This document shows positions 1 through 5,350 of a stretch of DNA of 5,350 bases, piece by piece. Under the pieces are notes generated by a model. It worked only from the letters and a program-made list of their open reading frames with translations, had not been told where the DNA came from and did no database searches. Every line of letters starts with the position of its first letter. The first letter of the stretch is position 1. Origin of the DNA: Chlamydiota bacterium (GTDB lineage Bacteria; Chlamydiota; Chlamydiia; Chlamydiales; JAJFMB01); NCBI GenBank assembly GCA_021772355.1, contig JAJFMB010000329.1, forward strand, positions 1 through 5,350. Direction: 5' to 3'. A program made the position numbers and the translations under genes.

Positions 1-244
1 CGTAATCAGTAGTGGTGTTAGATCCGTTGTCAATTGGGGGTGAGTCAGAATTTGATACAGAACTAATCACGCTAGGGCCAGCTGAACTGTTGGAAGCACT
101 ACTACAGGAAAGGGATGTATTAAAAGGTGATGGGCTTATACGGTAATATATTTCGGGAGGTTTTCGAACAGAAAAATCGAGTTTTTCTCCTGGTTGGCAA
201 ATAGGAGAGGTTGTAATGGGACGAAAAGAAGTATCTGATGACAT
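1..244 (-). CDS. N-terminal part of an unrecognised Ser/Pro/Thr-rich protein (runs off the left edge)
   Basis: The frame opens with ATG at 244-242 and stays open to the window edge, giving 81 complete codons; the C-terminus is outside. The start is well supported. It is the first ATG after an in-frame TAA at 271-269, and a Shine-Dalgarno AGGA at 255-252 sits 7 bases before it. The visible protein begins MSSDTSFRPITTSPICQPGE. It contains 21 Ser, 10 Pro and 7 Thr in 81 residues, with the densest stretch at residues 37-75 (16 Ser in 39). There is no hydrophobic signal peptide or membrane segment. The composition suggests a disordered N-terminus, as is common in secreted effectors and surface-associated proteins of intracellular bacteria, but that is only a compositional hint. 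No domain is recognisable, so no function is assigned. The gene has its own upstream AT-rich region and is not tightly coupled to the next gene. Confidence 0.75.
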   Translation of the reverse strand, partial: MSSDTSFRPITTSPICQPGEKLDFSVRKPPEIYYRISPSPFNTSLSCSSASNSSAGPSVISSVSNSDSPPIDNGSNTTTDY

Positions 245-251
245 TAGTAAA

Positions 252-255
252 TCCT
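252..255 (-). promoter_or_regulatory. Ribosome binding site of the left-edge gene
   Basis: AGGA on the minus strand is followed by the 7-base spacer TTTACTA and then ATG at 244-242. It decides the start of the Ser-rich gene, because no other start codon in this frame lies between the upstream stop (271-269) and this ATG with comparable spacing. Confidence 0.6.
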
Positions 256-267
256 GAATAAATTGAT

Positions 268-301
268 ATTATATATTAATATAAATGTAAAAAAAGGTCA
301 A
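268..301 (-). promoter_or_regulatory. Candidate sigma-70-type promoter of the left-edge gene
   Basis: On the minus strand TTGACC (301-296) matches the -35 consensus at 5 of 6 bases. A 17-base spacer (295-279) follows, then TAATAT (278-273), which matches the -10 consensus at 4 of 6. A perfect TATAAT overlaps at 273-268 but would give a 22-base spacer. The implied transcript starts near 265, leaving a leader of about 20 bases that contains the AGGA ribosome binding site. The surroundings are extremely AT-rich, so chance -10 matches are expected; the -35 with correct spacing is the stronger part. The -10 overlaps a 10-base palindrome, ATATTAATAT, at 273-282. Confidence 0.45.
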
Positions 302-324
302 TATTGTATATTATTATTACTATT

Positions 325-579
325 TTATTCAAAAGAATTAATAATGACATGAATAACAAAGGAGGAGCCCCGTTTTTCGCCGTGGCTGGGAATAATCGCG
401 CCTTGCGCGACAAGGGACTTATACTCTTCTATTAAATCGGAAAAATGTTCTCGAGCAAAGGAAAGTATTGGTAATTTCTTTCGGTTGTGGCTATTGTAGT
501 GATCGTTGACGTGGATCACGTTTCTGTTGCTTTGGAATAGCTGCGCGCCTCGATGGAATCGTTTGAAAAATGATTCCAT
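325..579 (-). CDS. Small unrecognised ORF of 84 codons, possibly the distal part of a frameshifted gene
   Basis: This frame runs from ATG at 579-577 to TAA at 327-325 and is open upstream to a TGA at 606-604. The protein starts MESFFKRFHRGAQLFQ. It has a basic first half and then a plausible amphipathic helix around residues 45-60 (HFSDLIEEYKSLVAQG), followed by AIIPSHGEKRGSS and a hydrophobic end. No family is recognised. No Shine-Dalgarno sequence stands at a normal distance before the ATG: the preceding bases are GC-rich GCGGCCGCAAT. Independent initiation is therefore doubtful. Its first 64 bases overlap the signal-peptide fragment in another frame on the same strand, so it may be the C-terminal remainder of that gene after a frameshift. 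It could also be a chance ORF. No terminator hairpin with a T-run is visible after the stop. Confidence 0.35.
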   Translation of the reverse strand: MESFFKRFHRGAQLFQSNRNVIHVNDHYNSHNRKKLPILSFAREHFSDLIEEYKSLVAQGAIIPSHGEKRGSSFVIHVIINSFE

Positions 580-746
580 ATTGCGGCCGCATTTCCGTTG
601 GCGTCAGCACCGACTAACTGAGCAAAAACATCTACTCCTGTATTGGAGATATTTTCAGTCGTATCTCCAAAGGTGATATTGGAAAAGGCGTAGGAAACAT
701 TGAATAGAAGGGCTGCGCCCAATAATGAGATGAATTTTCTCTTGAC
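516..746 (-). pseudogene. Fragment of a secreted protein with a signal peptide but no valid start codon
   Basis: Read on the minus strand from 746, the frame gives VKRKFISLLGAALLFNVSYA, then FS-NITFGDTTENISNTGVD, and ends at TGA 518-516. This is a textbook Sec signal peptide: a basic KRK start, a hydrophobic core, and a plausible signal peptidase I site after A-F-S. A GGAG (754-751) stands 4 bases before codon 746-744, but that codon is GTC, not GTG or ATG, and the codon before it is a TAA stop (749-747). The only nominal start, TTG at 722-720, falls inside the hydrophobic core and would destroy the signal. After about 75 residues the frame ends in a sequence that need not be native, while the adjacent frame is open for 84 more codons. 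I read this as the decayed 5' end of a gene for an exported or outer-membrane protein. The mature part (AQLVGADANGNAA) is not recognised. Confidence 0.42.
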
Positions 747-749
747 TTA

Positions 750-1016
750 GCTCCACGTGATAATTTGTTTAAAATTTTAGATTACCTTTGAAGCTTTAAA
801 AATACAAGAAGGTGTTATCGCTTTTTGCAAAGACTTTGTCTAAGTGGTGAGACATTGAAGGTGCGCTTGGAGGATCATGGCGACTGTATGGGGGATGCCT
901 TCTGAGAGGATGTCAATAATCAATAGACAATTCAGCATAGGGGATAAGTAGCAGTTGTGCCTGTATCAGGTGCAATAACCGGGAGGCGATCGTTAATGAA
1001 TTCGCGATAGTGAGAA
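750..1016. other. Intergenic stretch without a supportable gene
   Basis: These 267 bases separate the stop of the giant gene from the signal-peptide fragment. No intact gene, tRNA or clear rho-independent terminator is seen. Several minus-strand frames are open for about 30 codons each. One reads through the giant gene's stop region in the +1 frame (HYREFINDRLPVIAPDTGTT, ending in TGA near 930). Another runs from ATG 938-936 to TAG 842-840 (32 residues, MLNCLLIIDILSEGIPH). Their protein-like composition hints at degraded coding sequence but is not proof. A small hairpin lies at 954-976. A 24-codon plus-strand ORF (877-951) follows a GGAGG at 869-873, but with a spacing of only 3 bases. Confidence 0.5.
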
Positions 1017-4000
1017 TTATTCGTCTTCTTCAAATGACAAGAAGCACTGTTCCAATGAGGAGCCAATATAATTTTTTCTGCCAAAGCGACGATGAATGGC
1101 CTGAAAAAGAGTTTGCATTAACGCTGGGTCATGTTTGGAAATCCACGGCTTTAAGTGCATTAACTCTTGCTTGTTGTATTCAACATCCCCCTTTAAGAAT
1201 TTGATACGGGTAATGTCGCGGCGAAATTGAGGAGATTTACGTAGCTCGTCACTTCTTAAGGGATTTTTTCCTGTCGCCACCACTTTTCCAAGGGCGATAT
1301 CGTAGAGGGCAATTTTTAGGCCGGGGTTGTCTCCTTCGCGGTTTTCTCTCAACTTGTTTCTCCAAAAAGCGGCGTCATCTTGATTGATCAAACCAATTGA
1401 AGTGCCGTTCTCTGATTGGATGACCAGTACTTCAAAAATCGGATGATGTTTTGTGCCAAAGGGAGTCGCCATAGATTCCCCTAACCATCCTGCGGTGTGT
1501 CCAATAAAGTTCTCAGAACACCAGATACTACCTTTGAAGACTTTTTCTATTTCAGAAAGCGCTGCAAGATCAGATTTTTTGACAAGTTCTTGTAGAGATG
1601 GGAACTGCAGCCAATCGGATGAGGCAAAATAATCAACATCTGTGTTCCAGGGCTTGCTTGGCAACAGGTCTGGCTCATCAGTCTTTGCTGTGTGCTGTTG
1701 ATCAAGGTTTTGATCTATGGCAACTTGAACATTGAGTTGCTGATTTGTTTCGTTTTGTTGTCCCTGTTGCACATGCTGTTCCATTCCTAAAGGTTCTCCA
1801 ATTTCTAAGGAGTTTCCATTTCTATTCATTTTCACAGCTTCTGGGTACTCTCCCTTGCCAATTTTTTCCATTTCCTCCCAAAGGGCCATTTTTTCTTTTT
1901 CGCTGAAAAGGGAGCTTCCTTTCACGATGGCAAACTGCTGTATCTTTGCATGGTTTAGAGCCTCTTTGGGGTCTACAAGCGTTTGTGGCTGGCCGTAGAG
2001 CAGGAAAGGATCATCCTCAATGTGATTGATGAGAACGCTTTCAAATGCATCAAAGATTTTAAACATTTCCTTTTCGTTGGCAGCTGCCAGAAGTTTGTCT
2101 AGGACAGCCCTGCGGACAATATTTGCGATTTTTTGGTGCTCGGAATAGAAATTGTCTTCGCGAACCTTATTTGCCTCGTTGCGTGCTACAAAGCGAATAA
2201 TATCTTCAATTGTGCAGTGCTTATCACCGGAAATGAGCTGCCTCGTTTTGCGATTCATCACAATTTTGATGGACTGCTTATCTCGTTTTAGTCCTCGCAT
2301 ACGCCAAATCCCTTGCGCAAGTTTTGTCAGCGTTGTCTCTTCACCAATAGTGACAAGACCGATTGCTTCGGGATCTTGAGGAATATCTGCAGCAAAAGTG
2401 TGGGCATCATCAAAGAGGGATAAGCGTCTATCAGGCGGCAGTTTACTTTCGCTTAACGCCCTGGCCTCCACACCCTCTTTTTCCAGCAGAACGAGCTTCT
2501 GATCTTTGTTAAAGTAGACAATTCCGTCAATTCCAGGCAGATTCTTCTTAGCTTTTTTGAGCATCTTTTCGGCAATGGGCTGGTTGTGCAATCCTCTGAA
2601 CTGCGCTCCGCAATCGATGATTGTGCGTATTTTGCTTTGGCTTGAAAATTGGGTGTTTAAGATCTCTTCGAGAGCTTCAGCGGGTTGATCGTTTTCAATT
2701 TCAATGATGGAATCAGGAGATTTGCACATGCGGGTCAGAAGATCGACAGTTTCCCCAGTTGTGCCATCGTCCCAGTGGACAATGGTATCTGTAGGATAGG
2801 TTCCCTCATTATACGGAGTGCCCGTATCTGAGTAAAACTTGGGGGTCATCGAGGCAAAGTTTTGCGAATTGCTACTAAAGTTCGCGGTATAATAGGAGAT
2901 TTCAGGCGCGATGTATTTTCTTGTATGCACGAATATTGCATCGTCATTCTGATTGAGAAGCTGAGTTAATACCGGGTAATCTTCTTCTTTGATTGTGTTC
3001 AACTCATAACCTGGGCACCACTTGGCAAAAAGACGCGCGCTGGCAGTTTTTTTAAAAGGAGTGAGTTCGGCTTGCCTGCTGGCCCTAGTCTTGAGCAGAT
3101 CGATAAGCTCGCGAGCATCACTTTCTCCTAGACGGTTTACAACTTGTTGCAGATATGTCTTTAAAACTGCCTCATAGGGATTTTGGATGGTCGCATTTTC
3201 TTGAGGATTTTGATTTCCATGGTACGGCTTTGCAAATCTCTCTCCCCCATTCAACGAAGGACCGTAATGGACGTTAACAATTCTTCCTAGGGCGTGCGTG
3301 CCTATGGAATTGATCAGGCCTTTTGCTAAGCCAATCTCTTTGCGGTGGGGGCTTAATAGTACAAACTCGGGGACTTGAGATTTCTTTTCTAGGAGGTACT
3401 CTAAAAACTCTTGCTGCTGCTCTGGAGGAATTCTGAAATTTTTGTACTGACAAAAGTGTTGCGCTAACAGAGGACGAATGTGATCGCGATACTCCTCTTC
3501 AGAAATATTGGCTAGATTGTTTTCACGAATGGGCACCCCAAGAGCGATGAGAGTGCGAACATACTCTTCTGTTATCGTGATGGCGTATTTTGCGATGTTT
3601 TTCTTCGGTCCGACGGGATGATTTAGCATTTTATCTCGCCGCAGCGTCTCGTGCACTTCATCAATATTTGCTCTACCAAATGTGCGGATTAACTTCAGCA
3701 TTTCCGTTAATGGTTTAAGCCACTTCGAGCTATCGCCTTCAGATTTAGAGATTTGTTCAAGCCAGATGAGCTCAAGAGCTTGCATGTCCTCTTTACACAT
3801 GTTCATTTGCCCTTTTTCTTGAAGAGCGCGGATCATGGCGATTAATCGCCCATCAAGCTGTCTTTTATCCAATGGCTTAGAGCGGGAGAACTCCATTGAA
3901 GAGGCATCTTGCGCAAAAATCGATTCCGCTTGATTCCCAATTTGAGCGATATTGGTTTTTGCCATCGCCTGTGGCCAGATATTGATGATGAGCTGCATCC

Positions 4001-5350
4001 CATCGGCACCAAAAAAGTCAGTGATCGGAATGCCAAAAAAGGTTTTGCCACTTCCCATAATCAGCTCTAAAACCGAGCGAGACTCCTCGCTCAGAAGCAT
4101 TTTTTCAATTTGCGATACCTGTTTATCCCAAAGCATGATTCCTGTTTTGTATTCAAAGACCAGATATCCTTTAAGCAGGCGGTCAGATGTTTTCGTTAAA
4201 GAGTAAGAGCGTTTTTTGCCAAGTTCTTTTGCAAAACTTTGGATCAATAAGTTAGAGACAACAGTGTCTTGGGGTTGGGAATGTATTTTTCCTACGATTT
4301 CAAGCGAGCGTTCCACTTGCTGCAAGCGCGTTGCCCATAGCAAGTAACGCATCATTTCTGGGTTGTCATACTCGTTTTTCAAGAACTTATCGACAAGATC
4401 GTCAAAGTCATCAATACCTTCTACAGCAGAGAGAATATGCTCTTTTTCTTTTTCGAGCTGTGCTTTTAAATCCAGGGCAGCTTGTTCTAGTGAAAAACGC
4501 AATTTGCGCAAATGGTCCGCTGACTTTAGAGTGTAATGACTCTCATTGGGTCGATGCGAATAATCACTCAAGCTTTGGTTGAGTTTTTGCAAATGGGATT
4601 CATTAGAAAGAAACGTGGGAGGAGCTTTGACGCCTTCTTCATTTGTGAACGTCTCATCGACCAAGGATTGAAACAGCTTTTCAATCTGCCTATCTTCTTC
4701 AATCCACAATGTTGAGGAGGAAGAAAGAGTGTTTGCATTCTCGGCCTGTTGTAAATTGAGTTCGTGATTTTTTCTTGCCTTTCCCAGCGCATCGACGCCC
4801 TGGATGATGTTTTTACCTGCTTGATAGTACCAAGGAAGCATCTGCATTCCGAAATAGGAGCCGGCATAGGAGATGGCTGCTGTTGTAACAACTTCTGGCG
4901 CAGTATTTTTAATGAACAGTTTCAGTGCATTAACTGCTTGCTCGCAAGCACTCTCTTTCACGGCCTGTAAGCACGCAGAATGGAAATTACACTGAAGAGG
5001 ATAATGAACTTGTTCTTTTGAAACAGGTGCTTCTTCAGGTGGTTTAAAAGGGGCGATTACTTTCTCAAAACTTTCAAAAAGAGGGGCTTCTGGAGGGATC
5101 AAATTTAAAAGACCGTCGCGGATTAAACATAAATCTAGGTAACGCGCATCAAGTTTCGCAGGCTCTGGCTGTGCCTCGTCAATAGAGGAATTTCTCAAAT
5201 ACTCACCATATGCGGCAACCTCATTTTTTATTACTTCTGTTGAAGGATATAATGATGGGCTTGGACTATTGATCATTGTGTGGAGTAGAGCAATCGTAAC
5301 ATCTAAATACTCATTTTTGTTGTGTCCCAACAAATAGTTGAGCGTGCGTC
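1017..5350 (-). CDS. Giant DUF3638/DUF3645-type SF2-helicase-like ATPase, 5' end outside the window
   Basis: The frame ends at TAA 1019-1017 and is open to the right edge; residues below are numbered from TTG 5333. That TTG has no Shine-Dalgarno, nor has the first ATG (5276-5274), so the true start is probably outside. Order of features: a helix-rich N-terminus with a hydrophobic stretch at 145-170; a Q-motif-like KQ at 404-405; Walker A MGSGKT at 426-431, followed by the family-like GADG at 442-445; DEVH at 558-561 with NHPVG at 571-575; a DUF3645-like block at about 697-733 (RFAKPYHGNQNPQEN); SDTGTP at 835-840; DCGAQFRG at 907-914; DDAHT at 975-979 and QGIWRMRG at 1007-1014; a Gln-rich linker at 1186-1213; and an unrecognised C-terminus at 1225-1438. 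All nucleotide-binding residues look intact, so an active ATPase is likely. The substrate is unknown: the family is mostly eukaryotic and uncharacterised, and some fungal members carry a ubiquitin-hydrolase label that nothing visible here supports. No Cys/His protease signature was recognised. Confidence 0.85.
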   Translation of the reverse strand, partial: RTLNYLLGHNKNEYLDVTIALLHTMINSPSPSLYPSTEVIKNEVAAYGEYLRNSSIDEAQPEPAKLDARYLDLCLIRDGLLNLIPPEAPLFESFEKVIAPFKPPEEAPVSKEQVHYPLQCNFHSACLQAVKESACEQAVNALKLFIKNTAPEVVTTAAISYAGSYFGMQMLPWYYQAGKNIIQGVDALGKARKNHELNLQQAENANTLSSSSTLWIEEDRQIEKLFQSLVDETFTNEEGVKAPPTFLSNESHLQKLNQSLSDYSHRPNESHYTLKSADHLRKLRFSLEQAALDLKAQLEKEKEHILSAVEGIDDFDDLVDKFLKNEYDNPEMMRYLLWATRLQQVERSLEIVGKIHSQPQDTVVSNLLIQSFAKELGKKRSYSLTKTSDRLLKGYLVFEYKTGIMLWDKQVSQIEKMLLSEESRSVLELIMGSGKTFFGIPITDFFGADGMQLIINIWPQAMAKTNIAQIGNQAESIFAQDASSMEFSRSKPLDKRQLDGRLIAMIRALQEKGQMNMCKEDMQALELIWLEQISKSEGDSSKWLKPLTEMLKLIRTFGRANIDEVHETLRRDKMLNHPVGPKKNIAKYAITITEEYVRTLIALGVPIRENNLANISEEEYRDHIRPLLAQHFCQYKNFRIPPEQQQEFLEYLLEKKSQVPEFVLLSPHRKEIGLAKGLINSIGTHALGRIVNVHYGPSLNGGERFAKPYHGNQNPQENATIQNPYEAVLKTYLQQVVNRLGESDARELIDLLKTRASRQAELTPFKKTASARLFAKWCPGYELNTIKEEDYPVLTQLLNQNDDAIFVHTRKYIAPEISYYTANFSSNSQNFASMTPKFYSDTGTPYNEGTYPTDTIVHWDDGTTGETVDLLTRMCKSPDSIIEIENDQPAEALEEILNTQFSSQSKIRTIIDCGAQFRGLHNQPIAEKMLKKAKKNLPGIDGIVYFNKDQKLVLLEKEGVEARALSESKLPPDRRLSLFDDAHTFAADIPQDPEAIGLVTIGEETTLTKLAQGIWRMRGLKRDKQSIKIVMNRKTRQLISGDKHCTIEDIIRFVARNEANKVREDNFYSEHQKIANIVRRAVLDKLLAAANEKEMFKIFDAFESVLINHIEDDPFLLYGQPQTLVDPKEALNHAKIQQFAIVKGSSLFSEKEKMALWEEMEKIGKGEYPEAVKMNRNGNSLEIGEPLGMEQHVQQGQQNETNQQLNVQVAIDQNLDQQHTAKTDEPDLLPSKPWNTDVDYFASSDWLQFPSLQELVKKSDLAALSEIEKVFKGSIWCSENFIGHTAGWLGESMATPFGTKHHPIFEVLVIQSENGTSIGLINQDDAAFWRNKLRENREGDNPGLKIALYDIALGKVVATGKNPLRSDELRKSPQFRRDITRIKFLKGDVEYNKQELMHLKPWISKHDPALMQTLFQAIHRRFGRKNYIGSSLEQCFLSFEEDE
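1695..1778 (-). other. Coding segment for a glutamine-rich linker in the giant protein
   Basis: Residues 1186-1213 contain 11 glutamines in 28 positions, with Asn and Asp between them. This low-complexity segment follows the ATPase core and precedes the C-terminal region. It is most simply a flexible linker marking a domain boundary. At DNA level the codons are mixed CAA and CAG, not a pure tandem repeat. Confidence 0.6.
2292..2420 (-). other. Coding segment for the second-lobe motifs (DDAHT and QGIWRMRG)
   Basis: Residues 972-1014 contain LFDDAHTFAADIP and later LTKLAQGIWRMRG. This resembles the conserved late block I remember from fungal and plant DUF3638 proteins, in which a DEAHT-like sequence is followed by a G-x-D step, a TLG strand and a QACMRMRKLG-type helix. 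The arginines at 1011 and 1013 sit where SF2 helicases carry motif VI arginine fingers. The comparison is from memory, not from an alignment. Confidence 0.6.
3135..3245 (-). other. Coding segment for the DUF3645-like motif
   Basis: Residues 697-733 read GERFAKPYHGNQNPQEN and continue through ATIQNPYEAVLKTY. The pattern P-Y/F, basic or polar residues, P, then N/H-P and a helix ending in Y matches the DUF3645 signature that follows DUF3638 in eukaryotic members (R-x-x-VP-Y/F-x-x-x-x-x-P, HPD, LT-x-x-YY). The match is recognisable but diverged: the usual aspartate after HP is tyrosine here. Confidence 0.55.
3651..3662 (-). other. Coding segment for the DEVH box (motif II)
   Basis: Residues 558-561 are Asp-Glu-Val-His, preceded by hydrophobic Ile557 and 127 residues after Walker A. 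This is the classic arrangement of a DExH Walker B motif that binds magnesium and activates water for ATP hydrolysis. The following NHPVG (571-575) agrees with the N-x-P-x-G pattern after the acidic box in DUF3638 relatives. Confidence 0.7.
4041..4058 (-). other. Coding segment for the Walker A motif
   Basis: Residues 426-431 are Met-Gly-Ser-Gly-Lys-Thr inside LELIMGSGKTFFGIP. It fits the SF2 motif I pattern A-x-x-G-x-G-K-T with Met-Gly replacing the usual start. The flanking IMG-x-GK and the ADG twelve residues later match the beginning of DUF3638 as I remember it. Lys430 is the expected phosphate-binding lysine. Confidence 0.75.

Noticed and set aside
358..366. Strong Shine-Dalgarno-like AAAGGAGGA on the plus strand
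   Set aside because: No ATG, GTG or TTG follows at a suitable distance with an open frame. On the minus strand it simply encodes Ser-Ser-Phe near the end of the small ORF.
396..410. Perfect 6-bp inverted repeat TCGCGC-CTT-GCGCGA as a terminator
   Set aside because: It lies inside the 325-579 ORF, has no T-run on either side, and encodes ordinary codons (Val-Ala-Gln-Gly-Ala).
786..853. Possible promoter on the minus strand ahead of the signal-peptide fragment (TTGTAT and TAATCT, or TTGCAA and TGTATT)
   Set aside because: Both pairs match the -10 consensus at only 3 or 4 of 6 positions in AT-rich DNA, so neither can be told from chance.
840..938. Minus-strand ORF of 32 residues (MLNCLLIIDILSEGIPH...)
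   Set aside because: It has no Shine-Dalgarno and matches no family; it is noted only as possible decayed coding sequence.
877..951. Plus-strand ORF of 24 residues (MATVWGMPSERMSIINRQFS...) preceded by GGAGG at 869-873
   Set aside because: The spacing between GGAGG and ATG is only 3 bases, the ORF is very short, and every other gene in the window is on the opposite strand. Chance is the simpler explanation.
1010..4970. Several plus-strand and alternate-frame open stretches of 64 to 107 codons inside the giant gene
   Set aside because: They lie within the well-supported minus-strand coding frame with intact motifs, lack ribosome binding sites or recognisable domains, and behave as shadow frames.
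1017..5350. Interpretation of the giant protein as a phage-defence helicase or restriction enzyme subunit
   Set aside because: Walker A and DEVH alone would allow it, but no nuclease, methylase, Toprim or partner gene is present, and the DUF3638/DUF3645-type motifs explain the sequence better.
1..5350. CRISPR arrays, insertion sequences, tRNA or rRNA genes
   Set aside because: No regularly spaced repeats, no transposase motifs with terminal inverted repeats, and no RNA gene cores were seen on either strand.

Overview
The window looks like part of a bacterial genome of the Chlamydiae / amoeba-symbiont type. This is an inference: the base composition is moderate to AT-rich, and the dominant gene encodes a very large DUF3638/DUF3645-type protein. 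From memory, that family is mainly eukaryotic, with bacterial members in environmental chlamydiae. No ribosomal, tRNA or other marker gene is present to fix the taxon. Every gene that can be supported lies on the minus strand.

Right part (1017-5350): one giant reading frame fills about 80% of the window. It is open to the right edge with no in-frame stop and no convincing start, so its N-terminus probably lies outside. Its 1438 visible residues contain a superfamily-2-helicase-like ATPase core: a Walker A motif, a DEVH box, an S-x-TGTP motif, and a late block containing DDAHT and QGIWRMRG. Between these lies a DUF3645-like motif. A glutamine-rich linker then leads to a C-terminal region that I do not recognise. 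The function is unknown.

Middle (about 325-1016): this stretch is poor in intact genes. It holds a decayed-looking secreted-protein N-terminus at 516-746, with a good signal peptide but GTC where a start codon should be. A second-frame ORF of 84 codons (325-579) overlaps it and may be the rest of the same broken gene. From 750 to 1016 there is no convincing gene, only short minus-strand open stretches and a small hairpin.

Left edge (1-244): the start of another minus-strand gene, with its own AT-rich promoter region, a good ribosome binding site and a very Ser/Pro/Thr-rich N-terminus. It runs off the left edge. The genes share orientation but are separated by large gaps, and nothing indicates that they form an operon or work together.
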